64,000 bases of DNA from Mycolicibacterium llatzerense (GTDB lineage Bacteria; Actinomycetota; Actinomycetes; Mycobacteriales; Mycobacteriaceae). Below the pieces are notes generated by a model, which made no database searches, was not told the origin of the DNA, and saw nothing but the letters and a program-made list of their open reading frames with translations. The DNA is taken from assembly GCF_000878195.1 (NCBI RefSeq), contig NZ_JXST01000029.1:1-64000 (forward strand), read 5' to 3'. Positions 57,549-64,000 of this stretch are shown piece by piece. Position 1 is the first letter of the stretch. Each line of letters starts with the position of its first letter. Made by a program: the position numbers and the translations under genes.

Positions 57549-58337
57549 ATGCGGCAAATAGCAAACATGATCTCAGCACACGCCATCCGCGCCCGCCAGC
57601 TCGTCAAATGGGAGCTGCGCAAAGGTGAACCCGAGCTCAGACTTCTTGCCCTACTCAAGGATTCAAGCCGGGACTTTCTCGACGTCGGCGCCAATGTGGG
57701 CGTCTATTCATACTGCGCGCTCAATCAGTTCCGCAAAGTTATCGCCGTCGAGGCGCATCCGGGTATGGCGGCCGGCCTGCGCCGGATCATCAAGCCGGAT
57801 AATCGGGTTCTGCCGGTGGCATTGTCGGACCGAATTGGTGAAACCACCTTTCACATCCCGACTCGCGGCGGTCGCGAGGTCCTCACTCGCAGTTCACTGC
57901 AGCAAGATGCAAATCCGGGCTTCAGTCTGCGCACGATCAACGTGCCGATAACGACAATTGATGAACTCGATCTCAGCCGACTCGGCGTGATAAAAATCGA
58001 CGTGGAAGGCCACGAATCGGCAGTTCTTCGCGGCGGTATTCAAACCCTGGAAACATCGAAGCCGACGTGCATCGTGGAATGCGAGGAGCGGCATAACGCC
58101 GGGGGTGTCGCACAGACCTTCGCCTTTTTCGAATCGGTGGGATATCAGGGCTATTTTCTGCACCGGGGCGTGCTCCGGAATGCGGCCGAATTCGATCTCG
58201 CAGCGCTACAGCGGCCCGAGGCCGCGAAGTCGGTCGGCGGCAAACGCTCGCCCGACTACGTGAACAACTTCATCTTTGTTCACCCTGACAACGCGGCGCA
58301 GCTGGCGAGCATCCGTCAGGTCTTCCCCGGCCGGTGA
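57549..58337 (+). CDS. FkbM-family methyltransferase
   Basis: A 262-residue SAM-dependent methyltransferase of the FkbM family. The SAM motif is FLDVGANVGVYSYCALN (about residue 42) and the signature VIKIDVEGHESAVLRGG is near residue 145. FkbM enzymes O-methylate sugars or polyketide hydroxyls; in mycobacteria they decorate glycopeptidolipids and other glycolipids. ATG 57549 sits very close to GGAGA; ATG 57567 is an alternative. It is co-directional with the GT4 gene, so O-methylation of a sugar added by that transferase is a reasonable inference. Confidence 0.9.
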   Translation: MRQIANMISAHAIRARQLVKWELRKGEPELRLLALLKDSSRDFLDVGANVGVYSYCALNQFRKVIAVEAHPGMAAGLRRIIKPDNRVLPVALSDRIGETTFHIPTRGGREVLTRSSLQQDANPGFSLRTINVPITTIDELDLSRLGVIKIDVEGHESAVLRGGIQTLETSKPTCIVECEERHNAGGVAQTFAFFESVGYQGYFLHRGVLRNAAEFDLAALQRPEAAKSVGGKRSPDYVNNFIFVHPDNAAQLASIRQVFPGR

Positions 58338-58578
58338 ACGCCGGCCAGAACCCCCGGGGCACCGGGTAGCTCACCGCGCGCCTGGCACCACCCCCAGCGA
58401 CGGCCGAAATCGACGAATTCGTCAATTGCATCGGCGTCGCCGGCGCGCACCCGCACGCGACCAGCTAACACTAAATGGGCGTCCCGTCTCGGCGCGCAAG
58501 CTGGTAGCTACCTGTTAGGGTCCTGAACATCCTCACAGGGACCACAATTTCTGACACTCGGGGATGCCGAAGGGAGCA

Positions 58579-59778
58579 GTGACGTTGGCGCGAGTTTTCC
58601 TGTCGACATGGGGCGATAACGGCAACATCGGCGATTCGATCCTCAGGCGCGGCATGCTCCGGACATTTCACGGAATCGACGGTGTCCGACTGCACGTCCA
58701 TGTCGGCCGCAAGTACATGCCGATCCCCAACGATGACAGGTATCTCTCCGCGGTCGGACTGCGCGGCGACGAAGCTGTACACAACACCCCGATCGGCTGG
58801 CTCGCCCGCTACGCCGCGAGCGCGATGACCAACCGCACGGTGATGGTCATGCCGGCGGGCGAAATCGTCTACCCCGAGCGCACTCGCTTCTACTTTGGCT
58901 GGTGGACGGCGCTCTGTGCGCTGCTCCCGCTGGCCCACCGTGGCACGGCGGTGCAGGCCGGTGCCGGCGTGCGTTTGTCGACAGTTGGCAAGGCCGCCAG
59001 TCGCGGCACCCGACGGGTCCGCAAATCGGTCGACGTTCCGGCGATGGAGCGCTACGCGCGACGCAAGATGGCTGTCGTCGTCTGGCGCGATCCGGGCACG
59101 TCGGACTCCTTCGGCGTTGGCGACGTGGCGCCGGACTGGGCATTCGGCGAAGGCCCTGATCCGCTCGCTGAGGGTCTGGGCGCCCCGCCCTGCGAGCGCA
59201 AGGTCCTGGCCGTGACGACTCGGTGGGACCGAGATACCCTGAGCGCAAGCAAGATTCGCCTCCTGCGCGAGATTGCCGACGCACGCGGGCTGCGAATTCA
59301 GGTGTTCAGCCAGGTCCGGGACGATGACGAGGCCATGGCGAAGCTCGCCCGTGAACTTCATCCCGGGACCGAGCCGCTGCTCTTCGGCAACCAGTCACAT
59401 GCCCAGTGCGAGGACAAGATTCGCGCCCTCCATCGACAGTCCGCGATCGTCGCCGGCGACCGGCTGCACGCGTTGATCATCGGTGCCACCGAAGGCGCTG
59501 TCCCGTTGGCGGTATCGAACTGGACCACCGAGAAGACAGTCCGCACCCTGAAACCCGGTGGCTTCGCGTTGCCGAGCGACGAACCGGCCGCCATCAACGC
59601 CTATCTCGACGAGATGCTGTCGGACAGCGCGTCGGTCACCTCGCGCATCGCCGCGGCGCGCGCAGAACTGGACCGGCTCCGCAGCAGACTGCGCAGCTTC
59701 GTCGACGGCCGCCCGGTACCGCAGCCGAGCACCGTCGACCAGCAGTCCTGCGACTACCGCCACGCCGCGGCGTCCTAG
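58579..59778 (+). CDS. Polysaccharide pyruvyl transferase-family protein
   Basis: A 399-residue member of the polysaccharide pyruvyl transferase family. The family pattern GDNGNIGDSILRRGML is near the start, MVMPAGEIVYPERTRF in the middle, and VAGDRLHALIIGATEG near the end is the most conserved block. Members add a pyruvate ketal from phosphoenolpyruvate to sugars of cell-surface glycans. GTG 58579 follows GAAGGGAG; ATG 58564 and TTG 58585 are alternatives. It has a 241-base upstream spacer with its own likely promoter and is convergent with rarD. Confidence 0.88.
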   Translation: MTLARVFLSTWGDNGNIGDSILRRGMLRTFHGIDGVRLHVHVGRKYMPIPNDDRYLSAVGLRGDEAVHNTPIGWLARYAASAMTNRTVMVMPAGEIVYPERTRFYFGWWTALCALLPLAHRGTAVQAGAGVRLSTVGKAASRGTRRVRKSVDVPAMERYARRKMAVVVWRDPGTSDSFGVGDVAPDWAFGEGPDPLAEGLGAPPCERKVLAVTTRWDRDTLSASKIRLLREIADARGLRIQVFSQVRDDDEAMAKLARELHPGTEPLLFGNQSHAQCEDKIRALHRQSAIVAGDRLHALIIGATEGAVPLAVSNWTTEKTVRTLKPGGFALPSDEPAAINAYLDEMLSDSASVTSRIAAARAELDRLRSRLRSFVDGRPVPQPSTVDQQSCDYRHAAAS

Positions 59779-59784
59779 CGTCGG

Positions 59785-60714
59785 CTAGGTCGCGACCGGG
59801 TCCTTCTCCGGAGGTTCCGGCACCGGCGTACGGGAGCGCCGCACCGCGTCACCGGTGAACACAGCTAGTGCGACCCAGATCAGGACGAAGCCGACCCACC
59901 GTCCGGCCGGCATGGGCTCATGGCCGACGACAACGCCCCACGCCATCTGCAGCGCCGGCGTCAGGTACTGCAGCAGACCCATGGTGACCAGCGGGAGCCG
60001 TTGCGCCGCACCGGCAAACATCAGCAACGGCAGTGCCGTCACCGGGCCGCACAGCATCATCAGGAGCGTATGGCCCGCTCCCAGTGACGGAACCGTCGCC
60101 TGCCCGGCAGCGGTGAGGACGACGAGATAGGCCACCGCGAATGGGGCGGCCACCCCGGCCTCGACGCCGACACTGACCCGAGGGTCGGCGCGAACCACCT
60201 TCTTGACCGCACCGTACACACCGAACGACACCGCAACGCCGAGGCCGATCGCCGGGACCTCCCCGCCCTGCACCGCCAGCACGATCACCGCGGCCACGGC
60301 GATGGCCAGGGCCGCGGCCTGAGCTCGACCCAGCCGCTCACCGAACAGCGCGACGCCCAGCGCCACACTCACCAGCGGGTTGATGAAGTAGCCGAGTGCC
60401 GCGTCGACCACGTGGCCGTTGTTGACCGCGTAGATGTAGATGCCCCAGTTGAGCGAGATCAGGGCCGACGCGCACACCAGCAGGCCCCAGGTGCGGCCCG
60501 ACAGCCTGCGCAGGTCACCCAGGCGGCGGCCGACGGCCAGCACCACGACCATCAGCAGCACGGTCCACACGATGCGGTGGGCCAGCACCTCGAACGCGCC
60601 GGCCGGCTTGAGCAGCGGAAAAAACGCGGGAAACAGTCCCCAGGAGCCGTAGGCGCCGAGCCCGAGCAGCAATCCCCGGTTCTGGTTGGCAGTGGCCGTC
60701 GCGGTAGTGGTCAC
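59785..60714 (-). CDS. rarD: RarD-type EamA transporter
   Basis: A 309-residue membrane protein with ten hydrophobic segments in two EamA halves, of the RarD branch (GLLLGLGAYGSWGLFPAFF at the start; SLNWGIYIYAVNNGHVVDAALGYF shortened here to its core NWGIYIYAVNNGHV). It is a predicted metabolite exporter of unknown substrate; RarD is linked to chloramphenicol sensitivity in other bacteria by name only. The start is GTG 60714, overlapping the stop of the pseudouridine synthase (GTGA), so it is translationally coupled as the third gene of lspA-rluD-rarD. Confidence 0.88.
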   Translation of the reverse strand: MTTTATATANQNRGLLLGLGAYGSWGLFPAFFPLLKPAGAFEVLAHRIVWTVLLMVVVLAVGRRLGDLRRLSGRTWGLLVCASALISLNWGIYIYAVNNGHVVDAALGYFINPLVSVALGVALFGERLGRAQAAALAIAVAAVIVLAVQGGEVPAIGLGVAVSFGVYGAVKKVVRADPRVSVGVEAGVAAPFAVAYLVVLTAAGQATVPSLGAGHTLLMMLCGPVTALPLLMFAGAAQRLPLVTMGLLQYLTPALQMAWGVVVGHEPMPAGRWVGFVLIWVALAVFTGDAVRRSRTPVPEPPEKDPVAT

Positions 60715-61634
60715 TGCCGATGCAACACGTCGAGGGCGTGCTGCAATTCCGGCGGGTAGTCGCTCGTGATCTCGAACCACCGGCCGTCGGCCGGGTGCGC
60801 GAATCCCAACGACCGGGCATGCAGCCACTGCCGTTCGAGCCCGAGCTTTTTCGCCAACGTCGGATCGGCGCCGTAGGTCAGGTCGCCACAACACGGGTGG
60901 TGCAGCGCCGAGAAGTGCACCCGAATCTGATGGGTGCGGCCGGTCTCCAAGTGCACGTCGAGCAGGCTCGCCGCCACGAAGGCCTCGACGGTGTCGTAGT
61001 GCGTGATGCTGTGCCGGCCACCCTCGGTGACGGCGAACTTCCAGTCATTGCCCCGGCTGCGGCCGATCGGCGCGTCGATGGTGCCACTGGACGGATCCGG
61101 GTGACCCTGCACGAGCGCGTGGTAGCGCTTGTCGACCGTGCGGTGCTTGAACGCCCGCTTGAGCGCCGTGTAGGCCCGTTCGGACAGCGCCACCACCATG
61201 ACGCCGGAGGTACCCACGTCGAGGCGGTGCACGATGCCCTGCCTCTCATGGACACCCGACGTGCTGATCCGGAAGCCCGCGGCGGCCAGCCCGCCGAGGA
61301 CCGTCGGGCCGGTCCAACCCACCGAGGCGTGCGCCGCGACCCCGGCAGGCTTGTCCACCACGACGATGTCGGCATCGGAGTAGAGAATCCCCATGCCCTC
61401 GATGTCCTGCGGCGTGTTCTCCACCGGCGGCGGCGCCTCCGGCAGCCGCACCTCCAGCCAGGAGCCCGCCACCAGCTTGTCCGACTTCGCCGCCGGGGCG
61501 CCGTCGATATCGACCCCGCCGTCTTCGGCGATCGTGGCCACCGCGGTCCGCGACAACCCCAGCAGTCGGGCCAGGCCCGCGTCCACCCGCATCCCGGCCA
61601 GTCCTTCGGGGACCGGCATCGAACGGCTACTCAT
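60711..61634 (-). CDS. RluD-family 23S rRNA-type pseudouridine synthase
   Basis: A 307-residue pseudouridine synthase. The S4-like RNA-binding domain (about residues 1-75) precedes the catalytic domain with VVDKPAGVAAHASVGW and the catalytic aspartate in HRLDVGTSGVMVVALS (about residue 140). It isomerises uridines in large-subunit rRNA or a related RNA. It matches the gene after lspA in M. tuberculosis (Rv1540). The ATG overlaps the lspA stop (ATGA) and its stop overlaps the rarD GTG. Confidence 0.95.
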   Translation of the reverse strand: MSSRSMPVPEGLAGMRVDAGLARLLGLSRTAVATIAEDGGVDIDGAPAAKSDKLVAGSWLEVRLPEAPPPVENTPQDIEGMGILYSDADIVVVDKPAGVAAHASVGWTGPTVLGGLAAAGFRISTSGVHERQGIVHRLDVGTSGVMVVALSERAYTALKRAFKHRTVDKRYHALVQGHPDPSSGTIDAPIGRSRGNDWKFAVTEGGRHSITHYDTVEAFVAASLLDVHLETGRTHQIRVHFSALHHPCCGDLTYGADPTLAKKLGLERQWLHARSLGFAHPADGRWFEITSDYPPELQHALDVLHRQ

Positions 61635-62317
61635 CGGCCGGTTTCAGCCTCGTCGACGACCGCGGCCGGTGCCGGCTCCGGCCCCGACGAAGGAGCCGAA
61701 TCCTCGGGTGGCCGCTTGCCCTCGGTGTCGAAATCGAAGCCGAACATCGACAGGCCGACCAGCAGCACGGCCCCGCACACCACCGCGGAATCGGCAACGT
61801 TGAACACCGGCCACCAGCCGACGGAGAGGAAATCCACCACGTGCCCACGCAACGGCCCCGGCGACCGGAAGAACCGGTCCATCAGGTTGCCCACCGCCCC
61901 GCCGAGGATCATCCCCAGGCCGAGCGCCCACCACAGCGAGACCAGGCGCCGACCCATCCAGATGATGCCCAGCACCACACCGGTGGCGATCAACGTCAGA
62001 ACCCAGGTGTAGCCGGTGGCCATCGAGAAGGCCGCCCCGGAATTGCGGACCAGCGTCCAGGTGATGGTGTCGCCGATGATCTCGACCGGCTGGCCGGGCA
62101 CCAGCAGCTTGACCGCAAGCACTTTGGTCACCACATCCAGGCCCAGCACCAGCGCTGCCACCACCAGCAACAGCCGCAGCCGCCGTGCGGTGGGCGGGGT
62201 CTGAGGCCGCGCGGTCACCGCGGACCCGGTCCCCGTCGTTGCCTCCGGCCCGGTGTTATCGGTCGCCTCGGGCTCGGTTCCCAGAGTCGCCTCGGGCTCG
62301 GTGGATTCATCAGTCAC
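61631..62317 (-). CDS. lspA: Lipoprotein signal peptidase II
   Basis: A 228-residue membrane aspartic peptidase that removes signal peptides from prolipoproteins. It has four membrane helices, the conserved VRNSGAAFSM, and the catalytic aspartates in NLMDRFFRSPGP and FNVADSAVV. The N-terminus is extended by about 43 acidic residues with three TEPEAT-like repeats, and the C-terminus has a Glu/Pro/Ala-rich tail. GTG 62317 is very close to GGGGGA and is the most plausible start. It is the first gene of the lspA-rluD-rarD operon and divergent from ansA, as in M. tuberculosis. Confidence 0.95.
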   Translation of the reverse strand: MTDESTEPEATLGTEPEATDNTGPEATTGTGSAVTARPQTPPTARRLRLLLVVAALVLGLDVVTKVLAVKLLVPGQPVEIIGDTITWTLVRNSGAAFSMATGYTWVLTLIATGVVLGIIWMGRRLVSLWWALGLGMILGGAVGNLMDRFFRSPGPLRGHVVDFLSVGWWPVFNVADSAVVCGAVLLVGLSMFGFDFDTEGKRPPEDSAPSSGPEPAPAAVVDEAETGR

Positions 62318-62359
62318 TCCCCCATCATCCCAAAGACGCCGTGAGGAACAATCTCGCCC

Positions 62360-63283
62360 ATGACTCGCGTCGTCGTGATCGCCACCGGAGGCACCATCGC
62401 CACCAGCACCGACCAACACGGAATAGCCCGGCCGACGCGCAGCGCCACCGACCTGGTCAATGATCTCGGCGCCGGCGTCCAGGTCGACACCGTCGACCTC
62501 ATGTCCGTCGACAGTTCCGAGCTGACCCCGACCGATTGGGACCGGATCGGGGCCGCCGTGCGCTCGGCCGGCGATGCCGACGGAATCGTCATCACGCACG
62601 GCACCGACACCATGGAAGAAACCGCGCTGTGGCTCGACATCACGTACGCCGGTGCGGTTCCCGTGGTCCTGACCGGCGCCATGCGCAGCAGCGACGCGCC
62701 CGATGCCGACGGCCCGGCCAATCTGCGGGACGCCATCACCGTGGCCGCCAGTCCGTCCGCTCGCGACCTCGGGGTGCTGGTCAGCATGGCCGGCCGGGTA
62801 TGGCAACCGCTGGGTATGACGAAGGCCGGACACGGTCTGGTCGGCGCCGCGATCGGGTCGATCAGGGACGCCTCGTTCGTCCCCGACACGGTCAAACGGC
62901 GGCCGCTGATCGGCAACCTGTCAGCGGCATCGGCGCCGCGCGTCGACATCGTCGCCGCCTATGCGGGCAGTGATGCGTTGGCCATGGACGCCTTTGCGGC
63001 GGCGGGGGCGGGCGGCATCGTGCTCGAATCCCTCGGCTCGGGTAACGCGGGGTCCAGGGTGCTCGCGGGCGTGCAGCGGCTGTGCGCGGCCGGCATTGCA
63101 GTGGCGATTGCGACCCGGGTGCCCGGCACGCGCGTCACGTCGGGCTACGGACCCGGCCGGGCATTGCTGGACGCCGGGGCGGTGTCCGCGGGCGGGCTGC
63201 GGGCCGCCCAAGCACGGGTGCTGTTGATGGCGGCCCTTGCTGCCGACATCCCAGCCGCGGACCTGTTCGCTGAGTGGGCGTAG
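62360..63283 (+). CDS. ansA: L-asparaginase
   Basis: A 307-residue asparaginase. The first catalytic threonine is in VVIATGGTIAT at residues 4-14, the second site is THGTDTMEETA near residue 85, and LTGAMRSSDAPDADGP is the conserved loop after it. It hydrolyses asparagine to aspartate and ammonia; mycobacterial AnsA supports nitrogen assimilation. No signal peptide is present, so the enzyme is cytoplasmic. ATG 62360 lies 42 bases from the lspA start in the opposite direction, the arrangement known for Rv1538c and Rv1539. Confidence 0.95.
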   Translation: MTRVVVIATGGTIATSTDQHGIARPTRSATDLVNDLGAGVQVDTVDLMSVDSSELTPTDWDRIGAAVRSAGDADGIVITHGTDTMEETALWLDITYAGAVPVVLTGAMRSSDAPDADGPANLRDAITVAASPSARDLGVLVSMAGRVWQPLGMTKAGHGLVGAAIGSIRDASFVPDTVKRRPLIGNLSAASAPRVDIVAAYAGSDALAMDAFAAAGAGGIVLESLGSGNAGSRVLAGVQRLCAAGIAVAIATRVPGTRVTSGYGPGRALLDAGAVSAGGLRAAQARVLLMAALAADIPAADLFAEWA

Positions 63284-63383
63284 CGAAACCGTCCCACAGG
63301 GTGGGCCACTTGTGCTGTCGACGCGCATCAATTTGACGAAGCGATGATAATTTCGCCACGCCGATCTTCCGGAGGGAACAACA

Positions 63384-64000
63384 TTGGAACTGCCGGCGGT
63401 CGGTAACCAACTCAAGCAACACAAGCGCCTCGACATTCAGGGCATGCGCGCAATCGCGGTGGCCCTGGTCGTGCTGTTCCACGCCGAGATTCCCGGATTC
63501 GGCGGCGGGTACGTCGGCGTCGACGTCTTCTTCGTGATCTCCGGATTCCTGATCAGCACCCACCTGTTCAGCGAATTGCGGGACCGTGGGCGCATCGCGT
63601 ACGGCGCGTTTTATGCGCGGCGGGTCCGGCGCCTGCTGCCGGCTGCCTTGACCGTCATCGTCGCGACGGTGGCCGCTGCAGCCTGTTGGGTGTCACCGCT
63701 GCAATTCGGCTACGTCGTCAAGGACGCGATCGCCGCCACGTTCTACGTCCCCAATGTCGTGTTCGCCTACCGCGCGACCGACTATCTGGCCGACAAGACG
63801 CCGTCGTTGTTCATGCACTACTGGTCACTCGGCGTGGAAGAACAGTTCTACCTGCTGTGGCCGGTACTGCTCGTCGGCCTGTTCGGGCTGTTCAAGCTGC
63901 GCAGCCGCCGGGTGGCGGCCATCTGCGCGATCGTCGCGGCGTCGTTCGTCCTGTGCGTGTGGTTGACCGGCTTCTCGCAGCCGAACGCGTTCTTCATCCT
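63384..64000 (+). CDS. Acyltransferase-3 family (OafA/YrhL-like) membrane protein, C-terminus beyond window
   Basis: At least 205 residues of an integral membrane O-acyltransferase. The family start RLDIQGMRAIAVALVVLFHA carries the catalytic histidine, followed by YVGVDVFFVISGFLI, ARRVRRLLPA and HYWSLGVEEQFYLLWP. Proteins of this family acetylate or acylate surface polysaccharides and glycolipids and usually have ten helices with or without an SGNH domain. TTG 63384 with GGAGGG upstream is the start. It follows ansA by 100 bases. It is not adjacent to the glycan cluster but could serve it; that is inference. Confidence 0.9.
   Translation, partial: MELPAVGNQLKQHKRLDIQGMRAIAVALVVLFHAEIPGFGGGYVGVDVFFVISGFLISTHLFSELRDRGRIAYGAFYARRVRRLLPAALTVIVATVAAAACWVSPLQFGYVVKDAIAATFYVPNVVFAYRATDYLADKTPSLFMHYWSLGVEEQFYLLWPVLLVGLFGLFKLRSRRVAAICAIVAASFVLCVWLTGFSQPNAFFI

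Noticed and set aside
58412..58423. The palindrome GACGAATTCGTC upstream of the pyruvyl transferase gene
   Set aside because: It is 12 bases long, with no regulator gene adjoining and no second copy seen, so chance is a sufficient explanation.
63333..63353. TTGACG and TAATTT before the acyltransferase gene as a promoter
   Set aside because: Only 9 bases separate the two boxes, too close for a sigma-70-type promoter; no matching -35 was found for the GATAAT box.

Overview
The window is high-GC DNA whose genes point to a rapidly growing mycobacterium (Mycolicibacterium-like). The evidence is a fatty acyl-AMP ligase, several F420/FMN luciferase-like monooxygenases, many TetR regulators, a DUF222/13E12-type HNH gene, and a backbone of dnaE1, an rluD-type synthase, lspA and ansA. 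That order resembles the Rv1538c-Rv1547 region of M. tuberculosis. About 55 protein genes, one pseudogene and a set of palindromic regulatory or terminator elements can be supported. I see no rRNA, convincing tRNA, CRISPR array or complete insertion sequence.

Layout. 1-3.5 kb: a DUF222 gene cut by the window edge, an MFS transporter and an atypical long GAPDH. 3.6-9 kb: a TetR regulator divergent from an oxidoreductase, an AttH/CrtC-like protein and a sulfatase. 9-17 kb: luciferase-like monooxygenases (one in a TetR-SRPBCC operon, three in a tandem operon) around a fatty acyl-AMP ligase. 17-24 kb: an amidohydrolase, an SDR and an acyl-CoA dehydrogenase, with TetR genes that have clear dyad operators. 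23.8-24.8 kb: an AbiEi-like/DUF559 gene bracketed by two inverted copies of one 50-bp palindrome. 25-30 kb: a zinc alcohol dehydrogenase, a limonene-monooxygenase-like LLM enzyme, and TetR and PucR regulators. 30-39 kb: mmsA, a class III aminotransferase, lutABC and an epoxide hydrolase as one likely operon, facing an NCS1 permease and an EamA exporter. 39-46 kb: a thioesterase, LysR, a secreted beta-lactamase-like protein, an RDD protein, a carboxylesterase, a lipoprotein, a decayed fadD11-like gene and an LCM-type methyltransferase. 46-50 kb: dnaE1. 50-60 kb: a DrrABC-type exporter followed by a glycan cluster (GT2, ugd, GT4, FkbM methyltransferase, pyruvyl transferase). 60-64 kb: rarD, the pseudouridine synthase, lspA, ansA and a truncated acyltransferase.

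Functional reading. The PucR/mmsA/aminotransferase/LutABC block looks like the end of a beta-amino-acid route (beta-alanine or beta-aminoisobutyrate, as in reductive pyrimidine breakdown) joined to L-lactate oxidation. The exporter and glycan genes fill the interval between the rluD-type gene and dnaE1 and look like an accessory module for a cell-surface glycan or glycolipid. The palindromes at 3541, 11336, 23760 and 24724 form a class of very long stem-loops at gene ends. Functions are from motif reading only; no database search was run.
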